Below, piece by piece: positions 25,814 through 33,098 of a stretch of DNA of 64,000 bases; the first letter of the stretch is position 1; the number at the start of each line of letters is the position of its first letter. The stretch is taken from assembly GCF_003443675.1 (NCBI RefSeq), contig NZ_CP031963.1, positions 434,001 to 498,000 of the forward strand. The letters are read 5' to 3'. Under the pieces are notes generated by a model. The model was not told the DNA's origin and did not search any database. It worked only from the letters and a program-made list of their open reading frames with translations. The DNA is from Aquimarina sp. BL5. GTDB lineage: Bacteria > Bacteroidota > Bacteroidia > Flavobacteriales > Flavobacteriaceae. The translations under genes and the position numbers were made by a program.

Positions 25814-28000
25814 ATGAATAAATACATATTGAGCATTAAGCTCATTCTATTACTGTGCCTTTCGCTAAAGGCTCAAACATCAGACGTAAATATAAAAGTA
25901 ATCACAGAAACGAAAAACGAGCCTTTGATGGGCGCCACCGTTTACTTTGAAGCTTTCAAAAAAGGAGTAGTAACCGACTTTGATGGGATAGCAAAGTTTA
26001 CAGAAATACCTAATGGTCAGCATCAAATAATTATTTCCTTTTTAGGTTTTGAAACATTAGAAGTAGTAATTCAAGTTCCAAGCAAAACAGATTTGATATT
26101 AGAACTCAAAGAAGGTGGTAATGAATTAGATGCTATAGTATTACAGTCTACAAGAAGCACTAGAACCGTTAAAAAAATACCAACACGAATTGAATTTATT
26201 GGCGCAGAAGAATTAGGTGAAAAAGCTATAATGAATCCTACCAATATTTCTATGGTACTTCGTGAAAGCACAGGAATACAAATGCAACAAACTTCTTTAA
26301 GTAGTGGTAGCACAAATATTCGAATTCAAGGTTTAGACGGTAGATACACGCAACTATTAAGAGATGGGTTTCCTTTATACGGTGGTTTTTCAAGTGGTTT
26401 AAGTATTCTTCAAATACCGCCTTTAGACTTACAACAATTTGAGATTATCAAGGGAAGTTCCTCAACGCTTTATGGAGGTGGCGCAATAGCAGGATTAGTA
26501 AATATGGTATCTAAAACGCCAGATGAAGAACCTGCATTAGATATTATGCTTACCCAAACCCAGGCATTAGGAAGTACAGCCAATATATTTTACAGCAAAC
26601 GAAACGAGAAGTTTGGTTTTTCTCTTTATGGATCAGGTCACTATCAAAAAGTATATGATCCCGAAGATGATGGCTTTAGCAATTTACCAAAAACTACATC
26701 AATTTCATTTAACCCTAAATTGTTTTATTATCCATCAGAGAAAACAACTCTTTGGTTTGGATTAAACGGAACATATGACGATAGGATTGGTGGAGATATT
26801 ACCAAAATTGAAAGTGGAGAAGCTGGTATTCATCAATATACAGAAGAGAACAATTCAAAAAGATTAAGCAGTCAATTAGTATATCAAACGAAATTAGATT
26901 CTGTTAGTTCATTAGAGTTTAAAAATAGCGTCTCTTTTTTCGATAGAAATTTAACTGTTCCCGATTTTAACTTTGATGGTCAGCAGACTAATACTTTTAC
27001 TGAAATTACGTACAACAAAGCATCAGAAAAAACGGATTGGATAATTGGAGCCAATCTATATACCTCAGACTTTGATGAAGATGATGATGCACCACTACAA
27101 CGAGACCAAAAAGATCTGACCTTTGGAGCATTTGCAAATAATATCTATGACATTTCCGATAATTGGATATTGGAAACGGGATTAAGAGCAGATTACAATA
27201 ATGATTTTGGTTTCTTTCCGCTACCAAGAATTTCATTACTCTATAAAAACAATAGTGGATTTTCAAGTAGAATTGGTGGAGGTTTAGGGTATAAGATTCC
27301 AGATATTTTTACAGAAGAAGCAGAGTATATTAACTTTGAAAATGTTCTCGCAATAGATAAATCAATGGTAGATGCAGAACGTTCTTATGGTGTTAATTTC
27401 GATTTGAACTATCAAACTCGTTTATCCGATGAGATTGGTTTTTCTGTAAATCAATTATTCTATGTTACTGCTATAAATGATGGACTACTTTTAAATTCAA
27501 CAAATAACGGATTATTTCAATTTGAAAATGCACCAGATGAAATCTTTAGTAAAGGAGCAGAAACAAATATTAAATTTACTTACAAAGACTTTAGATGGTT
27601 TTTAAACTATGCCTTTATTGATACCAAGCTAAATTACTTACCTGATAATCCTCAAAAACCATTAACAGCAAAACACAATGCCGGTAGTGTGCTAATGTAC
27701 GAATCTGAAAAGTGGAGAATTGGCTATGAAACCTACTATACAGGAAAGCAATTTTTGTCAAACGGAGCGGAAACTACAGATTTTATAACAATGGGATTAC
27801 TACTAATGCGTAATTTTAAATTTGGAAGTGTATTTGTAAACTTTGAAAACTTTACGGATAGAAGACAAAGCAGGTTTTCACCTTTGGTTTTACCACCACA
27901 CGAAAATCCTGTTTTTCCAGAGATTTATGCACCTACGGATGGTTTCATTTTTAGTGTAGGACTTTTAATTAAACCATTCGGAAACAAAGATGACGATTAA
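25814..28000 (+). CDS. TonB-dependent receptor with carboxypeptidase-regulatory domain
   Basis: Outer-membrane receptor of 728 residues: signal peptide (to about residue 20), a CarboxypepD-regulatory-like beta-sandwich (about 22-105), plug domain (about 115-225, with SGSTNIRIQGLDGRYTQLL and SSTLYGGGAIAGLVN) and a 22-strand barrel to the C terminus (VNFENFTDRRQSRFSP near the end). It follows the DUF6660 gene and precedes a Fur-type regulator by 2 bp, so its substrate is probably a metal ion or metal complex. Importing receptors within an efflux operon are unusual; it may scavenge metal or act in outer-membrane export or sensing. Confidence 0.9.
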   Translation: MNKYILSIKLILLLCLSLKAQTSDVNIKVITETKNEPLMGATVYFEAFKKGVVTDFDGIAKFTEIPNGQHQIIISFLGFETLEVVIQVPSKTDLILELKEGGNELDAIVLQSTRSTRTVKKIPTRIEFIGAEELGEKAIMNPTNISMVLRESTGIQMQQTSLSSGSTNIRIQGLDGRYTQLLRDGFPLYGGFSSGLSILQIPPLDLQQFEIIKGSSSTLYGGGAIAGLVNMVSKTPDEEPALDIMLTQTQALGSTANIFYSKRNEKFGFSLYGSGHYQKVYDPEDDGFSNLPKTTSISFNPKLFYYPSEKTTLWFGLNGTYDDRIGGDITKIESGEAGIHQYTEENNSKRLSSQLVYQTKLDSVSSLEFKNSVSFFDRNLTVPDFNFDGQQTNTFTEITYNKASEKTDWIIGANLYTSDFDEDDDAPLQRDQKDLTFGAFANNIYDISDNWILETGLRADYNNDFGFFPLPRISLLYKNNSGFSSRIGGGLGYKIPDIFTEEAEYINFENVLAIDKSMVDAERSYGVNFDLNYQTRLSDEIGFSVNQLFYVTAINDGLLLNSTNNGLFQFENAPDEIFSKGAETNIKFTYKDFRWFLNYAFIDTKLNYLPDNPQKPLTAKHNAGSVLMYESEKWRIGYETYYTGKQFLSNGAETTDFITMGLLLMRNFKFGSVFVNFENFTDRRQSRFSPLVLPPHENPVFPEIYAPTDGFIFSVGLLIKPFGNKDDD

Positions 28001-28002
28001 TT

Positions 28003-28416
28003 ATGCAAACAATAGAACAACTATTAGAGTCAAAAAACATACGTGTTACAGCAATGCGCTTGTTAATTTATAAGTTTCTTGCGGAGAAACAAGTTGCGGT
28101 TACGTTAAGTGATATAGAAAATGCATTTGAAAAAGCGGACAGAACAACGCTTTACAGAACAATAAAAACATTTGAGGACAAAGTAATCGTTCATCAAATA
28201 GATGATGGTACAGGGATAACCAAATATGCATTATGCGAACAAGGATGTAATTGCGACATAAAAACTGATTTACATTTACATTTCCATTGTAATAATTGTA
28301 ATGAAACCATTTGCTTAACAGATCATAAAATTCCACAAATTAAAGTCCCTGATGGTTTTATTTCGGAAAATGTAAACTTGGTGGTCAAAGGTATTTGTGA
28401 TAAATGTAGTGGGTAA
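28003..28416 (+). CDS. Fur/Zur-family metal-responsive repressor
   Basis: A 137-residue Fur superfamily protein: winged helix with RVTAMRLLIYKFLAE and DRTTLYRTIKTFED (recognition helix), then a metal-binding domain with HLHFHCNNC, ETIC and GICDKC. The two CxxC pairs would hold structural zinc. It lies 2 bp after the receptor and probably senses the metal handled by the operon, taking the place that MerR holds in mercury operons. Closest subfamily (Zur, Fur, or a Bacteroidota-specific type) is uncertain. Confidence 0.88.
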   Translation: MQTIEQLLESKNIRVTAMRLLIYKFLAEKQVAVTLSDIENAFEKADRTTLYRTIKTFEDKVIVHQIDDGTGITKYALCEQGCNCDIKTDLHLHFHCNNCNETICLTDHKIPQIKVPDGFISENVNLVVKGICDKCSG

Positions 28417-28465
28417 AAATGCACTTCCATTGCACTAACTATTAAACTACTTTTATCTAAAATTA

Positions 28466-28825
28466 ATGGATATGAAGTTTAATATTAAAATACCTAAAAA
28501 TCTTAAACAAGCCTATAAAAACGAATTAGAACAATACAGTTACTATTTAGTAAATAAGCAATTTAGTAATGCTTGGTATCATTTAGAGCGTAGCCATATA
28601 ATAGGTCAGTCTTACCCAATAGAACATACCTACTCCCATTGGTTAATGTTAAAGTTTGGTTTAATGCAAAAGAATACCAAAGAAGTACTAGGGCAGTTAT
28701 TACGGTTAGCTGTTGGTGGTTGGAAGTCGTTTATAAATCACGTTCCTCTTGGCAATACGGGTGGTGCAAATGTACCTCCTTTAAAGCATATGCCTATTCC
28801 TGATGACATCAAATCATTATTTTAA
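28466..28825 (+). CDS. DUF3703 family protein
   Basis: A 119-residue helical protein with family signatures (AWYHLERSHIIGQ, HWLMLKFG, GWKSFINHVPLGNTGGANV and a closing MPIPDDI). DUF3703 genes are commonly neighbours of heavy-metal efflux or mercury genes; biochemical function is unknown. Start ATG 28466; a second Met two codons later is also possible. Confidence 0.8.
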   Translation: MDMKFNIKIPKNLKQAYKNELEQYSYYLVNKQFSNAWYHLERSHIIGQSYPIEHTYSHWLMLKFGLMQKNTKEVLGQLLRLAVGGWKSFINHVPLGNTGGANVPPLKHMPIPDDIKSLF

Positions 28826-28886
28826 TACCAAGTAAGGCAATATATAGGCTTATCAATGGAACTTATAATTTCTAAAGTAATTTAAA

Positions 28887-29474
28887 ATGAAAAATAAATT
28901 AGTAATCACAAGTTTGCTAACTGCGCTTACTGCTTCAATTTGTTGTATTACACCTGTATTGGCTTTAATTGCGGGAACAAGTGGCATGGTATCAACATTT
29001 TCTTGGGTAGAGCCATTTCGACCTTACTTAATCGGAATTACAATTTCAGTTCTAGTCTTGGCTTGGTATCAAAAACTAAAATCCAAGAAAGAGATAGACT
29101 GTGAATGTGATACAGACGAAAAACCAAAGTTTATACAATCAAAAACGTTTTTAGGAATTGTAACAGTATTATCGATTATTATGTTGGCTTTTCCATACTA
29201 TTCAAGTGTTTTTTATTCAAAAACGGAAAAGCAAGTTATTGTTGTTGATAAATCGAACATCAAAACAACTGAATTTAAAATAAGTGGAATGACCTGTTCA
29301 AGTTGTGAAGCACACGTAAACCAAGAAGTAAATAAACTAAACGGAATTGTCAACTCAAAAACTTCATACGAAAATGGTAACGCTATTATTGAATTTGATA
29401 AAACCAAAACCAATGAATCGGAAATTGAGAAAGCAATTAACTCAACAGGTTATAAAGTAACTGACAAAAAATAA
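28887..29474 (+). CDS. merTP: MerT-MerP fusion mercury transport protein
   Basis: A 195-residue fusion. The MerT half has three hydrophobic helices, the metal-receiving vicinal cysteines Cys19-Cys20 in ASICCITP and a second pair Cys72/Cys74 (DCEC) in a loop. The MerP half (about 125-195) is an HMA domain with GMTCSSCEAH (Cys137, Cys140). The family moves Hg(II) across the inner membrane for reduction by MerA, but no merA is in this element. The protein might supply other soft metals to the adjacent P-type ATPase, or MerA may be encoded elsewhere in the genome. Confidence 0.88.
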   Translation: MKNKLVITSLLTALTASICCITPVLALIAGTSGMVSTFSWVEPFRPYLIGITISVLVLAWYQKLKSKKEIDCECDTDEKPKFIQSKTFLGIVTVLSIIMLAFPYYSSVFYSKTEKQVIVVDKSNIKTTEFKISGMTCSSCEAHVNQEVNKLNGIVNSKTSYENGNAIIEFDKTKTNESEIEKAINSTGYKVTDKK

Positions 29475-29479
29475 AACTA

Positions 29480-29686
29480 ATGCGTACTATAATAAATTCT
29501 GAAATCACTTGTCCCAATTGTGGTCATAAAAAGGTGGAAGAAATGCCAACGAACGCTTGTGAATTCTTTTATGAATGTGAACAATGTAGGACTATTCTAA
29601 AACCAAATGAAGGCGACTGCTGTGTATATTGTTCTTACGGTACAGTTCCTTGTCCACCAATTCAACAAAACAAAAGTTGTTGTTAA
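29480..29686 (+). CDS. GDCCVxC domain protein
   Basis: A 68-residue cysteine-rich protein with a zinc ribbon (CPNCGH and CEQC) and the hallmark GDCCVYC at about residues 45-51, ending in CC. Relatives, some with selenocysteine, are small proteins linked to mercury loci. Begins 5 bp after merTP and ends 12 bp before the ATPase gene. Probably a cytoplasmic metal carrier or sequestering protein (inference). Confidence 0.85.
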   Translation: MRTIINSEITCPNCGHKKVEEMPTNACEFFYECEQCRTILKPNEGDCCVYCSYGTVPCPPIQQNKSCC

Positions 29687-29698
29687 TCGAAATAACAA

Positions 29699-31651
29699 AT
29701 GAAAAAAAAGAAAGTTAATTTAAGAGATATAAAACCAAATTCTGAAGAACAACATAGTCTAGATGATGGTCACAATCACGACCACGGAAATACTAGTGCA
29801 TTAAAAGTCTATATCCCTGCAATCACAAGTTTTACAATGCTTATTATTGGGATAATGCTGGACTATTTTGTTAGTACCCTTTTTAAAGATTGGTTACGAA
29901 TTGTTTGGTATGGCATCGCCTATTTACCTGTTGGATTTCCGGTAGTAAAAGAAGGTTATAAAAGCATTAAAAGAGGTGATGTATTTACCGAGTTCTTTTT
30001 AATGTCTATTGCTACAATTGGTGCATTTATAATTGGTGAATACCCTGAAGGTGTTGCAGTAATGCTATTCTATGCGGTAGGTGAATTGTTTCAAGGAGCG
30101 GCAGTTAAAAAAGCCAAAGGAAATATCAAAGCTTTGTTAGATGTTAGACCAAAGGAAGCTATTGTTTCGCGCAATGGTGACTATAAAAGTGTTCCACCTG
30201 AAGATGTAAACATTGGTGAAAAAATTCAAATTCGAGTAGGTGAAAAAATTCCTTTAGATGGGGTGTTATTATCTAAAAAAGCTTCATTGAATACAGCAGC
30301 TTTAACAGGTGAAAGTAAACCTGATTCTATTTTAAAAGAGGCCAAAGTATATGCAGGTAGTATCAATTTAGAAAGTGTTATTGAAGTTGAAGTTACTAGT
30401 AAATTTGAAGATAGTTCTATAGCTAGAATATTAGATTTAGTTCAAAACGCTACTGCACGTAAATCTAAAACAGAACTGTTTATCAGGCAGTTCGCTCGTA
30501 TATATACGCCAATAGTGGTCTTCTTAGCTATTGGTGTTACTTTTCTGCCTTATTTTTTCATTGATGATTATGTCTTTAGAGATTGGCTATACAGAGCATT
30601 AATTTTCTTGGTTATTTCTTGTCCTTGTGCATTGGTGATTTCTATCCCTTTAGGTTATTTTGGTGGATTGGGTGCTGCATCAAAGAATGGTATCTTATTT
30701 AAGGGTGCTTCATTTTTAGATGCAATGACCAAAATTAATACATTGGTAATGGATAAAACAGGAACCGTTACCAGAGGTGTTTTCAAAATCAAGGAAATTA
30801 AAGCTATCGGTTGGGATGAATCCGAATTTATGAAATACCTAATGGCTATGGAAGAGCAGTCTACACATCCTATTGCAAAAGCCATTATGAAATATAAAGA
30901 AAATGGAGATAATTTTGAAGCGAAGGAAGTTTCTGAAATTGCTGGTAAAGGCTTAAAAGGAACTATAAACGGTAAAACTGTTTTAGTAGGAAATAAAGCC
31001 TTAATGATGGCTAATGCTATTGAAGTTCCTAAAGAAACCGAATCTATTGTAGAATCTATAGTATTAGTAGCAATCGATAATCTCTTTGCAGGTTATGTGG
31101 TGATTGCGGATGAACTAAAGGAGGATGCCAAAGAAACGATAACAGAATTGCAAAAAGCAGGTGTTAAGCACATAATTATGCTTTCCGGTGATAAAGATTC
31201 CATTACGCAACAAGTAGCTAAAGAATTGAATATTGAAAATGCTAAAGGTGGATTGTTACCTGAAGGCAAATTGAATGAAGTAGAAATGCTAAAACAAAAC
31301 CCAGAAAACAAAGTAGCATTTATCGGAGACGGTATTAATGACGCACCTGTTTTGGCAGCAAGTAATGTAGGTATTGCAATGGGTGGTTTAGGAAGTGATG
31401 TGGCTATTGAAACAGCAGACGTCATCATTCAAACCGACCAACCTTCAAAAGTGGTTAGAGCAATTAAAATAAGTCGTTCTACCCGTAAAATTGTTTGGCA
31501 GAATATCATATTAGCATTTGGAGTTAAAGTTATTGTCTTGATTTTAGGTGCTGGAGGTTTAGCTACAATGTGGGAAGCAGTATTTGCAGATGTGGGAGTA
31601 GCATTATTAGCAATTTTGAACGCGGTTAGATTACAAAGGCTACAATGGTAA
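29699..31651 (+). CDS. Heavy-metal P1B-type ATPase (Zn/Cd/Pb-type)
   Basis: A 650-residue efflux ATPase. A His-rich N terminus (DDGHNHDHGN) replaces the usual HMA domain. Key motifs: TGES at 203-206 (actuator), CPC at 308-310 in transmembrane helix 6, phosphorylated Asp352 in DKTGTVT, and GDGINDAP in the hinge. CPC with a C-terminal helix like GVKVIVLILGAGGLATMWEAVFADVG is typical of the Zn/Cd/Pb (P1B-2) group. Last gene of the metal operon; expected to pump divalent metal from the cytoplasm. No terminator hairpin was clear in the 179 bp that follow. Confidence 0.9.
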   Translation: MKKKKVNLRDIKPNSEEQHSLDDGHNHDHGNTSALKVYIPAITSFTMLIIGIMLDYFVSTLFKDWLRIVWYGIAYLPVGFPVVKEGYKSIKRGDVFTEFFLMSIATIGAFIIGEYPEGVAVMLFYAVGELFQGAAVKKAKGNIKALLDVRPKEAIVSRNGDYKSVPPEDVNIGEKIQIRVGEKIPLDGVLLSKKASLNTAALTGESKPDSILKEAKVYAGSINLESVIEVEVTSKFEDSSIARILDLVQNATARKSKTELFIRQFARIYTPIVVFLAIGVTFLPYFFIDDYVFRDWLYRALIFLVISCPCALVISIPLGYFGGLGAASKNGILFKGASFLDAMTKINTLVMDKTGTVTRGVFKIKEIKAIGWDESEFMKYLMAMEEQSTHPIAKAIMKYKENGDNFEAKEVSEIAGKGLKGTINGKTVLVGNKALMMANAIEVPKETESIVESIVLVAIDNLFAGYVVIADELKEDAKETITELQKAGVKHIIMLSGDKDSITQQVAKELNIENAKGGLLPEGKLNEVEMLKQNPENKVAFIGDGINDAPVLAASNVGIAMGGLGSDVAIETADVIIQTDQPSKVVRAIKISRSTRKIVWQNIILAFGVKVIVLILGAGGLATMWEAVFADVGVALLAILNAVRLQRLQW

Positions 31652-31830
31652 ATATTTGGTTAGGAGGTTTTATAAAACTTTATAATCAAAAAAATATAAA
31701 GACTTAATATTTATCAAATTTACGTGTTGTTTAAACCAACTTCTTTGAATTCAAACCTACCCGAAAAATCATTATTTAAATAATTTTTAAATTAACTGAG
31801 TTAAATTCCATATTTGAAACTTCATCGTAT

Positions 31831-32055
31831 CTAGGTTATTTCTTTAAAGAAATCTGAAAGTTTTATTTCAAAGTAATCACATAAAGATGAAAGCGTGCTT
31901 ACCGTAATATTACCTCTACTAGTTTCAATTCTAGATATATGTATACCAGTGTCATTATATACATCTTCTTGTGTGAGTCCATTTTTTTCTCTTAAAGCTT
32001 TTAATTTTGTAGCTATTTGTTGAAGTAGTTTAGTGTTTTTAAGATGACCTCCCAT
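31831..32055 (-). CDS. XRE-family transcription regulator
   Basis: A 74-residue helix-turn-helix protein (LTQEDVYNDTGIHISRIETS as recognition region). It is divergent from the CxxC protein at 32139, with a 20-bp palindrome between them that could be its operator. May control the right-end gene pair of the transposon. Confidence 0.82.
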   Translation of the reverse strand: MGGHLKNTKLLQQIATKLKALREKNGLTQEDVYNDTGIHISRIETSRGNITVSTLSSLCDYFEIKLSDFFKEIT

Positions 32056-32090
32056 AATAATGGAAAATTCTTAAGATTCAGTCACTTTTG

Positions 32091-32110
32091 TAATGACATA
32101 AATGTCATTA
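32091..32110. promoter_or_regulatory. Palindromic operator between divergent genes
   Basis: TAATGACAT-AA-ATGTCATTA: perfect 9-bp arms with a 2-bp centre, overlapping TATATTTA (32109-32116), a near match to the -7 box for the gene at 32139. Binding of the neighbouring XRE protein here would block that promoter (inference). Confidence 0.6.
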
Positions 32111-32138
32111 TATTTACATGTAGTTAGCTAAGTTTACA

Positions 32139-32729
32139 ATGGAATACGAAATTCTAATATCTAGTCAAACCCCTGAGAATTTCTTCACGTTGATATCAAA
32201 ATATTGGTCTCGTGATGAAAATGAAAGATTCAAATATGAACTTCAAAACCTAAAAAATGAATATGGAATTAGCTTAGACGAATTAAATTTAATAGTCGAA
32301 AAATACTCAAGCTTGATAATTAAACAAGAAAATTGTTCTCTTTGCCATTCTAATTATAATGTAAATATCAATAATAGAAATCATTTTAAAAATATTTCAA
32401 ATCAGGCTAGAAAGATATGTGATTCATGTAAAACTTATTCTCCAAATTATATTGGTTACTCTCAAATCGACGAAACAGACCTTGAATTTCAATATGCTGA
32501 AATCTCAGAAATGGAAAGGTTTATCTTAAAGGGAATGATAAATTTAAAATCAAAAATGTTAATTTACAAACACATCTTCAACAATGATTTGGAAGATAGA
32601 GAATTATGGAAAATCATAAATAATCTGGAGAAAAAAGGGTTGATCTATATCGAAAGAACAAGTGATTGTAAAATTAAAGGTTTTAAATTTCCTTTTGAAG
32701 TTGTACAATTAGTAAATAAACAAGTTTAG
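32139..32729 (+). CDS. Zinc-ribbon-like protein, unknown
   Basis: A 196-residue cytoplasmic protein. Residues about 65-105 hold two CxxC pairs (CSLC and CDSC) that could bind zinc; the C-terminal half (about 120-190) looks like a winged-helix (ISEMERFILKGMINL, then a basic YIERTSDCKIKGF). No family recognised. It ends 29 bp before the right inverted repeat. Possible DNA-binding regulator or half of a two-gene stability module with the divergent XRE gene. Confidence 0.65.
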   Translation: MEYEILISSQTPENFFTLISKYWSRDENERFKYELQNLKNEYGISLDELNLIVEKYSSLIIKQENCSLCHSNYNVNINNRNHFKNISNQARKICDSCKTYSPNYIGYSQIDETDLEFQYAEISEMERFILKGMINLKSKMLIYKHIFNNDLEDRELWKIINNLEKKGLIYIERTSDCKIKGFKFPFEVVQLVNKQV

Positions 32730-32758
32730 GTTTTTTTAAATAATTGTTTATCAGATAC

Positions 32759-32802
32759 TTATGTATTTTAACGTACATTTTACAAATTTTTGGGAACTAG
32801 CC
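32759..32802 (-). repeat. Transposon right terminal inverted repeat
   Basis: Reverse complement starts GGCTAGTTCCCAAAAATTTG and contains ACGTTAA at positions 29-35, as in classical Tn3-family repeats. Matches the left repeat at 33 of 44 positions. Confidence 0.88.
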
Positions 32803-32808
32803 AGATGT
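32803..32808. repeat. Target-site duplication, right copy (AGATGT)
   Basis: Second copy of AGATGT, directly following the right inverted repeat and preceding the resumed NTF2-like coding sequence. Confidence 0.8.
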
Positions 32809-32947
32809 GGTTAACAATGCTGCCATGGCCAAAGTAGAAATTGATGTACCAACCAGAAAGCGACTTTATACAGATTATATGATGTTACTAAAAGTAGAAG
32901 GAAAATGGAAAATTATCCATAAATCATATACTCATGTTAGTTATTAA
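32803..32947 (+). pseudogene. 3' half of the interrupted NTF2-like gene
   Basis: Reads DVVNNAAMAKVEI, then TRKRLYTDYMMLLKVEG and KWKIIHKSYTHVSY before a stop at 32945-32947. This is the second half of the NTF2-like fold and continues, in frame, the fragment at 15844-16118. It lacks a start codon or promoter and is presumably silent. Confidence 0.88.
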
Positions 32948-33007
32948 ATGAATATCTACTACCTAATAGAGTAGAACAACAATAATTTACTATTCTTATG
33001 CTTTAAG

Positions 33008-33067
33008 ATTGAGCTTGTCGAAGTTCTATATATTACTGATTATTCAGTAGATTTCGATAAGCTCAAT
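33008..33067. repeat. Hairpin-forming intergenic repeat
   Basis: A 60-bp imperfect palindrome: ATTGAGCTTGTCGAAG at the left pairs with TTTCGATAAGCTCAAT at the right, and an inner TACTGA-TTAT-TCAGTA continues the stem. The TTCGnnAAGCTCA core recurs in the imperfect inverted repeat at 44216-44290. REP-like dispersed element or terminator-like structure between the pseudogene and the acyl-CoA oxidase. Confidence 0.6.
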
Positions 33068-33098
33068 GTTATATTTTAGTTATTCAAAAAAGCACCTC

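Larger units (their letters stand above)
16119..32802. mobile_element. Tn3-family transposon, 16,684 bp, with R-M and metal-resistance cargo
   Basis: Complete unit transposon. Its ends are inverted repeats (16119-16162 and 32759-32802; 33 of 44 positions identical), flanked by AGATGT on both sides, and it interrupts an NTF2-like gene whose halves join perfectly in frame. It contains a full-length Tn3-type transposase reading toward the left end, a serine resolvase with a res-like region, a restriction-modification module, a metal-resistance operon and several accessory genes. The right repeat contains ACGTTAA, the inner-end sequence typical of Tn3-family repeats; the outer tip is GGC rather than the usual GGGG. 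The low divergence of the flanks suggests recent insertion (inference). Confidence 0.93.

Noticed and set aside
16119..32802. Integrative conjugative element or prophage
   Set aside because: No relaxase, type IV secretion, integrase or structural genes. Inverted ends and Tn3 transposase explain the element fully.
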